The notes under the pieces: model-generated | What the model was told of the DNA's origin: nothing | Seen by the model: the letters and a program-made list of their open reading frames with translations, nothing else | Database searches by the model: none | Assembly (NCBI GenBank): GCA_947458265.1 | Contig: CANGYF010000002.1 | Span: 124,001 to 188,000, forward strand | Source: Betaproteobacteria bacterium | Lineage (GTDB): Bacteria > Pseudomonadota > Gammaproteobacteria > Burkholderiales > CAIKXV01 | Direction of reading: 5' to 3' | DNA: 64,000 nt | Made by a program: the position numbers and the translations under genes | Shown: positions 1 to 7,258 of the stretch, piece after piece | Numbering within the stretch: the first letter of the stretch is position 1 | Layout: each line of letters starts with the position of its first letter

Positions 1-617
1 AGCCGCGTCCGCGCCGGCAGGTCGAGCAGGGCGCGGATCGAACGGTAGAGCATCGCCGCATCGCCGCCGGGGAAGTCGCAGCGTGCAGTGCCGACGTCGG
101 GCGGGAACAGCGTGTCTCCGACAAACACCGCATCGCCGATCCGGTAGGCGCAATCGGCGGGCGTGTGTCCGGGCACATGCATCACCACCGCCTGCAGGTC
201 GCCGATGCGGAAGGTCTCGCCGGGTTCGAACAGGTGGTCGAACTGCGAGCCGTCGGTGGGAAACGCGGGCCCCAGGTTGAACACCTTCGCGAACACTTGC
301 TGCACCGCGCAGATCGATGCGCCCATGGCGATGCGCCCGCCCAGCCGGTCGCGCAGCCAGCTTGCGGCGCTCAGATGATCGGCGTGTGCATGGGTCTCCA
401 GGATCCACGCCACCCGCAGGGACAGCCGCTCGACCACCTCGACCACACGCCGGGCCGACGCATGCGAGACGCGACCCGACTTCGGGTCGAAGTCCAGGAC
501 CGGGTCCACGATGGCGCAGGCACTGCCCGCGCCGGCGTGCACGACATGCGTGAAGGTGCAGCTGACCGGATCGAACAGCGACTCCACCTGCGGCTCGGCC
601 GCAATGCCTGCATCCAT
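1..617 (-). CDS. ETHE1-like MBL-fold metallo-hydrolase (partial, C-terminus off window)
   Basis: Metallo-beta-lactamase fold hydrolase. The metal motif THAHADH is at about residues 75-81 (H76, H78, D80, H81), followed by a PGHTP segment and a GDTLFPPDVGTAR-type segment with a DFPGGD element. The latter pattern is typical of the ETHE1/Blh group, whose members oxidise glutathione persulfide to sulfite. The ATG at 617 sits four bases after GGAGGA; two other ATGs nearby (621, 613) are out of frame. The gene continues beyond base 1, so the C-terminus is not seen. It follows a DUF2892 gene and a Crp/Fnr regulator, a context that suits sulfide or persulfide detoxification. Family is well supported; substrate is inferred. 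Confidence 0.85.
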   Translation of the reverse strand, partial: MDAGIAAEPQVESLFDPVSCTFTHVVHAGAGSACAIVDPVLDFDPKSGRVSHASARRVVEVVERLSLRVAWILETHAHADHLSAASWLRDRLGGRIAMGASICAVQQVFAKVFNLGPAFPTDGSQFDHLFEPGETFRIGDLQAVVMHVPGHTPADCAYRIGDAVFVGDTLFPPDVGTARCDFPGGDAAMLYRSIRALLDLPARTR

Positions 618-669
618 CCATTCCTCCGTCAAGCGGGTCGTCGCTGGCGCGACGCGCGGCACCAGGCCT

Positions 670-873
670 TCAGTGGCCTGCCTGCGTCGAGCAGGTCCTG
701 ATGCCCAGCAGAGTATAGGCCGGGCAGTACCCGAGCAACGCCGTGGACAGCGGCACCAGTCCGAGCAGCCCGAGCCAGCGCAGGCCGCCGTCCAGCACGA
801 ACACGAGCGACAGCATGCCGAGCCCGACCGCGATGCGCAGGGTCCTGTCCATCGAACCGACGTTCTTTTCCAT
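670..873 (-). CDS. DUF2892 (YgaP-like) inner-membrane protein
   Basis: Small 67-residue membrane protein. Two hydrophobic segments are visible (about residues 12-28 and 32-50), followed by a GYCPAYTLLGIRTC segment with two cysteines, the usual C-terminal pattern of DUF2892 proteins such as the membrane part of the rhodanese YgaP. The function of the domain is not settled; it is often found next to rhodaneses or ETHE1-like hydrolases. Here it lies 52 bases before the MBL hydrolase on the same strand and probably shares its transcript. A perfect palindrome lies about 60 bases upstream of its start (see 933-954). Confidence 0.85.
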   Translation of the reverse strand: MEKNVGSMDRTLRIAVGLGMLSLVFVLDGGLRWLGLLGLVPLSTALLGYCPAYTLLGIRTCSTQAGH

Positions 874-932
874 CTCGTTTCTCCTCGGGGTGGTGGAGGG
901 ATGGAAGAAGCATGCTCCTGCGCGGCAGCGGC

Positions 933-954
933 GTCGGTGACCGCGGTCACCGAC
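933..954. promoter_or_regulatory. 22-bp perfect palindrome, candidate Crp/Fnr-type operator
   Basis: The half-site GTCGGTGACCG is followed directly by its exact reverse complement. The core reads GGTGA-N6-TCACC, close to the Crp-type layout TGTGA-N6-TCACA. Its centre is 70 bases before the DUF2892 start codon. A weak -10-like CATGCT at 909-914 would place the palindrome near -41.5, the class II activator position. The adjacent Crp/Fnr regulator is the obvious candidate ligand. The sequence is directly seen; its function is inferred. Confidence 0.6.
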
Positions 955-1014
955 TTGTCCAGCCCTGCACCCAAACCGTACGCAGGATCTGCAGGCAACG
1001 GTTCCGGCCTGCGC

Positions 1015-1716
1015 TCAGCCGGAGGTCGCCGCGATCCTGCGCAGGCCCTCCGGGTCGACGATCTCGATGCGCTCGCGCGAAAGGCGTACGAGCCCGTCAT
1101 CGGCCAGGTGATGCAGCAGGCGCGTCACGATCTCGCGCACGCTGCCGAGTTCATCGGCGATCGACTGGTGCGTCACCTGAAGCACCCGGCCCCGCCCGAG
1201 CAGGAGCGCGGCCAGCCGCTGATCCAGCCGACGGAAGGCGACCGCCTCGACCAGTGCCATCATGTCGCCGAGCCGCGCGGAGAACAGTGCGAAAACGTAG
1301 GTGCGGAAGCACTCCTGCGTCGCCACCAGTTGCCGGAACGCCCCTTCAGGCAAGAAGACCAGCCGGGCTTCCCGTTCCACCACGCCGCGTGCCGCGTAGG
1401 CAGTCCGTCCGATCAGGCAGCCGGAGGTGAGCACGCAGGCATCTCCCGCATGAACCCGGTACAGGAGGATCTCGCGCCCCGAAGCGGACGACTTGGACAC
1501 CCGGATCGCGCCGTCGAGCAGGAACGGCATCGCCTCGCAGGCCGCGTGGTCATCGAACAGCACGGTACCCGCCGGCACGGCCAGCGCGCGCGCCCTGGCG
1601 AAGGCTGCCTCGAAAGTGGCTGGCGGCAGCGCGCCAAGCACCGGATACCACGCCTTCAGTTCGTCGGCGAGGCCCGCGTCGACGGATGGCGGGCGGGAGG
1701 TGGCCTCGTACGTCAT
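1015..1716 (-). CDS. Crp/Fnr-family transcriptional regulator
   Basis: A 233-residue regulator with an N-terminal cyclic-nucleotide-type beta-barrel (about 25-140), a dimerisation helix and a C-terminal winged helix. The recognition helix region reads THQSIADELGSVREIVTRLL (about 184-203). It lacks the N-terminal four-cysteine cluster of true FNR, so direct [4Fe-4S] oxygen sensing is unlikely. The start chosen is the ATG at 1716, which overlaps the stop of the copper ATPase as ATGA; the frame is open further upstream, but that part is antisense-like sequence inside the ATPase gene. Likely targets include the DUF2892 and MBL genes downstream, whose promoter region carries a Crp-like palindrome. 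Confidence 0.88.
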   Translation of the reverse strand: MTYEATSRPPSVDAGLADELKAWYPVLGALPPATFEAAFARARALAVPAGTVLFDDHAACEAMPFLLDGAIRVSKSSASGREILLYRVHAGDACVLTSGCLIGRTAYAARGVVEREARLVFLPEGAFRQLVATQECFRTYVFALFSARLGDMMALVEAVAFRRLDQRLAALLLGRGRVLQVTHQSIADELGSVREIVTRLLHHLADDGLVRLSRERIEIVDPEGLRRIAATSG

Positions 1717-4391
1717 GCCGGCGGCGCTGCCGGCGCCGCGCCACGGCGCTGCAAAGCAGGTCCGGACACCAGCGCCGGCTCGCGCCGAAGCAGGCGCATC
1801 GCATTGCCGACCACGAGCAGCGAACTGGCCGACATGCCGATCGCGGCAACCCAAGGCGTGACCAGGCCGGCCATCGCCAACGGCACGGCGACAAGGTTGT
1901 AGGCACCAGCCCACAGCAGGTTGCCGCGGATCACCCGCAACGTGCGCTGCGCCAGCGCGATCGCATCGAGCAGCGAACGCATGTCCGCCTGGTCGCCGCG
2001 GGCAAGCCACACCATGTCCGCGGCCGCCTGGGCCACCTGGGTGCCCGTGGCCGGTGCGATCGATACCTGCGCCTGCGCCAGGACCGGAGCGTCGTTCACG
2101 CCGTCGCCGAACATCGCCACGACCGCGCCGCGGGCCTGCAGGTCGCGCACGAAATCGAGCTTCGCCTGCGGCAACATCGCACCGTGCACATGGGAGGAAC
2201 CGCCTTCGATACCCACCGCCGATGCGACGGAAGCCACCGTTTCGAGCTGGTCACCCGACAGCAGCATCACGGTCGCGCCGCCCGCGCGCAGGCCGGCCAC
2301 CAGTTCACGCGCGCCCGGACGCAACTGGTCGACGAGCAGGAAGGTAGCGAGCACGCCTTGCGTGTCGCCCAACTGGACGCACGTCTCGCCACGTGCCATG
2401 GCAGCCGTCACGATCGGGGCCACAGGGCGGGCGGGGCCGCCCGGAAGGGCCGCGGCGAACGCGGGCGTACCGAGCCGCAGCAGGGTGCCGCCGACGACAG
2501 CTTCCACGCCGCCGCCGGGCACGTGCCGCAGCCCTTGCACGGGCGGGATCGACGCGCTGTCGGCACCGCAGCCGGCACCCCGGGCATGGTCTGCGAGCGC
2601 CTGGCCGATCGGATGCTCCGAACGCTGCTCCAGCGCGGCAACTGCCTGCAGCATCGACTGCACCGAAGGCATGCCACCCGGACGGGCGACCGGTGGCTCC
2701 GGACGGAAGCTCGTCACCCGCAACCGGCCGGTCGTGAGCGTGCCGGTCTTGTCGAACACGAACACCGTCGCACGGGCCAGGGTCTCGATGGCATGGCCGC
2801 GCGTCGGCAGCAGGCCCGCCCGCGCAAGGCCACTGGCCGCGGCGGCCAGTGCAGCAGGCGTGGCGAGCGACAATGCGCACGGGCAGGTGATGACCAGCAC
2901 CGCGACGGTGATCCACAGCGCACGGGCCGGATCATGCGCGCCCCACCACCAGGCGGTGCCCGCGGCGACGCAGAGCAGGCCGAGCACGAAGTGTCCCGCC
3001 ACCCGGTCCGCCAGGGCGGCCAGCGGCGGCTTCTCGGACGCGGCCCGGTCGAGCAGCCGCACGATGCCCGCAAGCACGGTGTGCTCGCCCACGCGCTCGA
3101 CCTGTACGACCAGCGGGGTGACCAGGTTCACTGCGCCGCCGGTGACCGCCGATCCCGCCGCGCGCAGCACCGGCCGGCTCTCGCCGGTGAGCAGGGCTTC
3201 GTCCACCTCGCCTGCACCCTCGAGCACGCGCCCGTCGGCCGGGATGCGCTCCCCGGGCCTCACCAGCACGACATCACCGGCGCGCAACCGAACCACTGCC
3301 ACCGATTCGACTGGCTGCTGCGCCGGCCAGGCCGGCAGCAGGGCTGCGGTGGCCGGGATCAGGCGTGCCAGTTCGTCGGTCGCCCGCGCCGCACGCGCCC
3401 GCACCTGGGACTCGAGGAAGCGCGCACCGAGCAGCAGGAACACGAACATGGTGACCGAGTCGAAATACACGTCGCCGACGCCGGTGACGGTGGCGAACAC
3501 GCTGGCCGCGAACGCCCCGGCGATGCCGATGGCCACCGGCACATCCATGCCAACGCGCCGGGCGCGCAGGTCGCGCCATGCCGAGCCGAAGATCGGCGCC
3601 GCCGAATACACCAGCACCGGCAGCGTGAGGATCAGCCCGGCCCATCGCATCAGGATGTCGACGTCGCCGGTCATGTCGCCACCGGCGAGCCACACCGGGA
3701 CGGCGTACATCATCACCTGCATCATCCCCAGGCCGGCGATCGCCAGCCGCGCCAGCGCCTGCCTGCGCTCGCGCCGGTGCAGGTCGTCCATGCGCGAGGC
3801 ATCGTAGGGGCTTGCCCGGTAGCCCACGGCGCCGACCGCAGCCAGGATCGACGACAGTGAACCACGCGAGGCATCCCAGCGCACCCGTGCACGGCGCGTC
3901 GAATAGTTGAGCTCGACCCCGGTGACGCCTGGCACGCGCTCGAGCGTGCTTTCCACGAGCCATGCGCAGGCAGCGCAGGTGATCCCCTCGATCAGCAGCG
4001 CGGCCTCGCGCCCGTCGCCTGGGTGGCCAGCGTCGGAACGCTCACCGGGCGTACCGACCGTCCGTACGAAGCCCGCCTGGACGGCCGGGTCGTCGTAGAG
4101 CAGCAGTTGTGCCAGCGGCGCCGGTATCGCATCGGCGGCGGACCCGGGCATCGACGCACGCTGTTCGTAATAGCGCTCCAGGCCGCCGTCGACAATCGCC
4201 TGCGCGACGGCCCGGCAACCGGCGCAGCACATCTCGCGCAGGCTGCCGCCGATGCGTACGGACAGGCCCGTGGCACCGGCGAGGGGCAATCCGCAATGGA
4301 AGCACAGGCCGGCGAGCGGACCGGCGCATGCGGCTCCGCTGCCGCGATCATCGCCGCGGTATGCGCCAGGCACCAGATCCGTGTCCTCCAC
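1713..4391 (-). CDS. ccoI: CcoI/FixI-type copper-translocating P-type ATPase
   Basis: P1B-type ATPase that exports Cu(I) for assembly of cbb3-type cytochrome oxidase. In order: an N-terminal cysteine-rich module (CFHCGLP and CCAGC, about residues 30-65), a heavy-metal-associated domain with CAAC (about 135), membrane helices, the ion-site motif CPC (about 502), the phosphorylation motif DKTGT (about 545) and GDGVNDAPVLAQA near the C-terminus. The two-cysteine-module N-terminus is characteristic of CcoI/FixI rather than CopA. The GTG at 4391 has GGGAGG nine bases upstream; a more upstream GTG at 4445 is possible and would overlap ompW. No ccoNOP, ccoG, ccoH or ccoS is in the window; the next gene is a Crp/Fnr regulator, coupled by ATGA. 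Confidence 0.9.
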   Translation of the reverse strand: MEDTDLVPGAYRGDDRGSGAACAGPLAGLCFHCGLPLAGATGLSVRIGGSLREMCCAGCRAVAQAIVDGGLERYYEQRASMPGSAADAIPAPLAQLLLYDDPAVQAGFVRTVGTPGERSDAGHPGDGREAALLIEGITCAACAWLVESTLERVPGVTGVELNYSTRRARVRWDASRGSLSSILAAVGAVGYRASPYDASRMDDLHRRERRQALARLAIAGLGMMQVMMYAVPVWLAGGDMTGDVDILMRWAGLILTLPVLVYSAAPIFGSAWRDLRARRVGMDVPVAIGIAGAFAASVFATVTGVGDVYFDSVTMFVFLLLGARFLESQVRARAARATDELARLIPATAALLPAWPAQQPVESVAVVRLRAGDVVLVRPGERIPADGRVLEGAGEVDEALLTGESRPVLRAAGSAVTGGAVNLVTPLVVQVERVGEHTVLAGIVRLLDRAASEKPPLAALADRVAGHFVLGLLCVAAGTAWWWGAHDPARALWITVAVLVITCPCALSLATPAALAAAASGLARAGLLPTRGHAIETLARATVFVFDKTGTLTTGRLRVTSFRPEPPVARPGGMPSVQSMLQAVAALEQRSEHPIGQALADHARGAGCGADSASIPPVQGLRHVPGGGVEAVVGGTLLRLGTPAFAAALPGGPARPVAPIVTAAMARGETCVQLGDTQGVLATFLLVDQLRPGARELVAGLRAGGATVMLLSGDQLETVASVASAVGIEGGSSHVHGAMLPQAKLDFVRDLQARGAVVAMFGDGVNDAPVLAQAQVSIAPATGTQVAQAAADMVWLARGDQADMRSLLDAIALAQRTLRVIRGNLLWAGAYNLVAVPLAMAGLVTPWVAAIGMSASSLLVVGNAMRLLRREPALVSGPALQRRGAAPAAPPA

Positions 4392-4419
4392 CCGCACCGG
4401 CCTCCCGGACCATCCAGGC

Positions 4420-5022
4420 CTAGAACCTGTAGCCGAGACCGACACCGAAGATCACCGGATCGATCTTCAGGCTGCTGACGAAGGCTCCGGCCGCGGTCTT
4501 CACATCGGTCTCGATCCAGATCTTCTTCACGTCGACGTTCAGGTACCACTTCCCCGACAGGCGATAGTCGAAGCCGGCCTGGATCGCACCACCGGTACTG
4601 GTCCTGTCCACCGTCAGCGCGCCGCCCGCGAGGTTCACGTCGTAGAAGCGGGTGTAGTTGAGGCCGACGCCGACGTAGGGCTTGAAATCCTGCGACGGCA
4701 TGAAGTGGTACTGCAGCAGCAATGTCGGCGGCAGGTGCTTCACGCTGCCGATGTCGGCACCGGCGTTGGTCACCTGGTGCCGCTGAGTGGCCAGGATGAG
4801 CTCGACCGCGATGTTCGGCGTGAAGAACCAGCTCAGGTCGAGTTCCGGCGTGACCTCGTTGGACACCCCCAGGCTCAGCGGCGACGAACGCTCGTGCGGC
4901 ACGATGTTGAGCACGCGCCCCCGGACCATCAGCTGTGCATTGACCTCAGGAGCAGCGACGAGCGCTGCGGATCCGGCAGCCACCAGGGCCGCGGCGGCAG
5001 CGAGCGATCGATTGATCTTCAT
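4420..5022 (-). CDS. ompW: OmpW-family outer-membrane protein
   Basis: A 200-residue protein with a signal peptide (about residues 1-28, ending in a VNA-Q type cleavage site) and alternating beta strands. It ends in GVGLGYRF with a terminal phenylalanine, the usual outer-membrane insertion signal. Conserved OmpW features include the PPTLLLQYHF and FKPYVGVGLNYTRF segments. OmpW forms an eight-stranded barrel and is repeatedly found under FNR/Anr control. The ATG at 5022 was chosen because the signal peptide follows at once; the frame is open to 5118 but that runs through the promoter. A perfect FNR box lies upstream. Confidence 0.92.
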   Translation of the reverse strand: MKINRSLAAAAALVAAGSAALVAAPEVNAQLMVRGRVLNIVPHERSSPLSLGVSNEVTPELDLSWFFTPNIAVELILATQRHQVTNAGADIGSVKHLPPTLLLQYHFMPSQDFKPYVGVGLNYTRFYDVNLAGGALTVDRTSTGGAIQAGFDYRLSGKWYLNVDVKKIWIETDVKTAAGAFVSSLKIDPVIFGVGLGYRF

Positions 5023-5072
5023 GGTCGAGTCCTTCTTGTCCGATGGGAGAGGGTGCGCCGGGTTGCGTTCAG

Positions 5073-5078
5073 ATCGTA
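5073..5078 (-). promoter_or_regulatory. Predicted -10 element of ompW (TACGAT)
   Basis: Read on the minus strand, TACGAT lies about 51 bases before the ompW start codon. The implied transcription start near 5066 puts the centre of the FNR box (5107.5) at about -41.5, the standard class II activator spacing. Prediction from sequence and spacing only. Confidence 0.55.
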
Positions 5079-5100
5079 GGGTTGCCTCGCGGCAACCAGG

Positions 5101-5114
5101 TTGATGCAGATCAA
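5101..5114. promoter_or_regulatory. FNR/Anr box upstream of ompW
   Basis: The sequence TTGATGCAGATCAA matches the FNR/Anr consensus TTGAT-N4-ATCAA at all ten defined positions. It is centred about 85 bases upstream of the ompW ATG and about 41.5 bases from the predicted transcription start. Oxygen-responsive activation of ompW in low oxygen is the expected outcome. The divergent gene aat starts 62 bases away on the other side. Confidence 0.8.
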
Positions 5115-5175
5115 CCATGGTTCACTGCGCGCGGCGGCCGGACGGATGCGCCACGCCGCCGCGTAGAATGGCGGG

Positions 5176-5916
5176 ATGATTCCCTGGCTCGGACCCGCCG
5201 ACCCGTTTCCTGCACTCGATACCGCCCTGGTCGAGCCGCCGGGGCTGCTCGCCGCGGGCGCAGACCTGTCGGCGCAGCGCCTGATCGACGCCTACTCGCA
5301 TGGAATATTCCCGTGGTTCAACCCCGGGGACCCGATCCTCTGGTGGAGCCCGGATCCGCGCATGGTGCTGCCGCCCGCAGAACTGTACGTGCGCCGATCA
5401 CTGCGCAAGCGGCTGCGCCAGCCCGGCCACGAGGTACGCGTCGACTGCGCGTTCCGCGAAGTCATCACCGCCTGCAGTGGTCCGCGCGGCGGGCAGCCCG
5501 GCACCTGGATCACCCCCGCGATGATCGAGGCGTACTGCAGGCTCCATGCGCTGGGCCATGCGCATTCGGTCGAGACGTGGATCGACGGACGCCTGGCTGG
5601 CGGCCTGTACGGCATCGCGCTCGGCCGCGTGTTCTTCGGCGAGTCGATGTTCACCCGCGTGCCGGATGCGTCGAAGATCGCGTTCGTCCACCTGGTGCGC
5701 CAGCTCGAGCAGTGGGGCTTCGGGCTCATCGATTGCCAGATGCGCACCGACCACCTGGCGAGCTTCGGTGCGCGCGAGATCCCGCGCACCGATTTCGCGG
5801 CCCGGCTCGCGGAGTTGCTACACTACGAAAGAGATGGCCGCCCGGTGTCCTGCGGGGTCCCCGCCAGTGCATGGCCGGAGGGGTGCCGCAGCATCGATCC
5901 AGGCCTCGGCCGCTGA
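5176..5916 (+). CDS. aat: Leucyl/phenylalanyl-tRNA--protein transferase
   Basis: Transfers Leu or Phe from tRNA to proteins with N-terminal Arg or Lys, marking them for ClpS/ClpAP (bacterial N-degron pathway, cytoplasm). The 246-residue length is normal. Family signatures are visible: AYSHGIFPWFNPGDPILWWSP (about 37-57), GTWITPAMIEAY (about 109-120), SVETWIDGRLAGGLYGIALGRVFFGESMF (about 131-159) and LIDCQM (about 184-189). bpt follows after 18 bases, so both N-degron transferases are probably co-transcribed. A TAGAAT hexamer ends only six bases before the ATG, which could give a very short or absent leader. Confidence 0.95.
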   Translation: MIPWLGPADPFPALDTALVEPPGLLAAGADLSAQRLIDAYSHGIFPWFNPGDPILWWSPDPRMVLPPAELYVRRSLRKRLRQPGHEVRVDCAFREVITACSGPRGGQPGTWITPAMIEAYCRLHALGHAHSVETWIDGRLAGGLYGIALGRVFFGESMFTRVPDASKIAFVHLVRQLEQWGFGLIDCQMRTDHLASFGAREIPRTDFAARLAELLHYERDGRPVSCGVPASAWPEGCRSIDPGLGR

Positions 5917-5934
5917 AGCGACGCTGAATCGACC

Positions 5935-6693
5935 ATGACCCGGCTCAACGATTTCCCGATTTCGGCGCTGCAGTTCTACACGACTGCCCGCTACCCGTGC
6001 AGCTACCTGCCAGACCGCATGGCCCGGTCGCAGGTGGCCACGCCGAGCCACCTGATCGACACTGCGGTCTACGGCGAACTGGTGCGCTCGGGCTTCCGGC
6101 GCAGCGGCGCCTTCACCTACCGTCCCTATTGCGACAGTTGCCGCGCCTGCGTGCCGGTGCGCGTGCTGGTCGATGCGTTCGAGCCGACGCGGGCGCAGCG
6201 GCGCGCGCAGGCCAGGCATGCCGGGCTGGCCTCGGAAATGTTCGACCTGCGCTATTCGCCGGAACACTACGCGCTCTACCTGCGTTACCAGGCGCTGCGC
6301 CATTCCGGCGGCGGCATGGACCACGACAGCCGCGAGCAGTACCGGCATTTCCTGCTCCAGAGCAATATCCGCTCGCACCTGGTCGAGTTCCGCGAGGAGC
6401 TCGATCGCGACGCGCGCACGCTGCGCATGGTGAGCATCGTCGACCGCCTGCAGGACGGGCTGTCTTCGGTCTACACCTTCTTCGAGCCGGATGCGCCGGG
6501 CGCCAGCTACGGCACCTACAACATCCTGTGGCAGATCGAGCTCTGCCGCCAGCTCGGGCTGCCCTACCTCTATCTCGGATACTGGATCAGCCAGAGCCGA
6601 AAGATGGCCTACAAGGTCAACTTCCAGCCGCTGGAAGGCCTGATCGACGGGCACTGGCAGCCGTTGCCGCGGCAGCCGGTCGGCGCGCGCTGA
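5935..6693 (+). CDS. bpt: Aspartate/glutamate leucyltransferase
   Basis: Bpt (ATE1-like) adds leucine to proteins with N-terminal Asp or Glu, the companion of Aat in the N-degron pathway. The 252-residue protein shows the family pattern [14 protein letters not shown] near the N-terminus, [16 protein letters not shown] (about 62-77) with the clustered cysteines seen in ATE enzymes, and [21 protein letters not shown] near the C-terminus. It follows aat closely on the same strand, a common arrangement in Proteobacteria. The ATG at 5935 is the only sensible start. Confidence 0.95.
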   Translation: MTRLNDFPISALQFYTTARYPCSYLPDRMARSQVATPSHLIDTAVYGELVRSGFRRSGAFTYRPYCDSCRACVPVRVLVDAFEPTRAQRRAQARHAGLASEMFDLRYSPEHYALYLRYQALRHSGGGMDHDSREQYRHFLLQSNIRSHLVEFREELDRDARTLRMVSIVDRLQDGLSSVYTFFEPDAPGASYGTYNILWQIELCRQLGLPYLYLGYWISQSRKMAYKVNFQPLEGLIDGHWQPLPRQPVGAR

Positions 6694-6706
6694 GCCGGCG
6701 GCCGCG

Positions 6707-7177
6707 ATGACTCAGGAAGGACGACGGCGTGCGGCCCTGCAGGTCGCATGGGTGGACGAGGACGCCTGCATCGGCTGCACGATCTGCATCCAGAAGTGCC
6801 CGGTGGATGCGATCGTCGGCGCCAGCCGGCGCATGCACACCGTGCTGGCCGCCGAATGCATCGGCTGCCGCCTGTGCGTCGCGCCCTGCCCGGTCGACTG
6901 CATCACCATGGTAGATCCGCCAGCGGGACTGGCCCGTCCCGATCCCGGCCAGGTGCGCGAACGCCATCGGTTCCGGCAGGTGCGGCTCGCGCGGGAACCG
7001 GTCGAGCGCGCGGCACGCTTCGCCGAGAAGGCGCGCGCGAAGCTGGCCGGCATGGCGCTGGAACCCAAGGGTCCGGACAGCGGGCGCCACCGCGCAGTGG
7101 TCGAGCGCGCGCTGGCGCGGGCGCGCGAGCGCCTGGCCGCCGTGCCGCCCGGCGCACGACCGCCAGACACCGATTGA
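6707..7177 (+). CDS. rsxB: RnfB/RsxB-type 2x[4Fe-4S] ferredoxin protein
   Basis: A 156-residue iron-sulfur protein with two [4Fe-4S] motifs, [12 protein letters not shown] (about residues 21-32) and [12 protein letters not shown] (about 51-62). The sequence after each matches the ferredoxin part of RnfB/RsxB. It lacks the N-terminal membrane anchor and the first cluster domain of full-length RnfB, and no other rnf genes are nearby, as is usual for the orphan betaproteobacterial form. The C-terminal half is Arg/Ala-rich and charged. The electron partner is unknown. The gene starts 13 bases after bpt. Confidence 0.85.
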   Translation: MTQEGRRRAALQVAWVDEDACIGCTICIQKCPVDAIVGASRRMHTVLAAECIGCRLCVAPCPVDCITMVDPPAGLARPDPGQVRERHRFRQVRLAREPVERAARFAEKARAKLAGMALEPKGPDSGRHRAVVERALARARERLAAVPPGARPPDTD

Positions 7178-7258
7178 CCGGGCCACGACCGGCCCGACCG
7201 GCACGCGAGCCGGTCGCCATGGTGTAGCCTACGCGGGTTCATCGCACTGTCGACGCCC

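Noticed and set aside
511..1902. Plus-strand open frame of 463 codons across the regulator and DUF2892 genes
   Set aside because: Antisense to three recognisable genes, and composition is that of a shadow frame.
1686..3860. Long plus-strand open frame (724 codons) opposite the copper ATPase gene
   Set aside because: It is a shadow frame of GC-rich coding DNA; the protein is Arg/His-rich with no domain, while the minus strand encodes a complete P-type ATPase.
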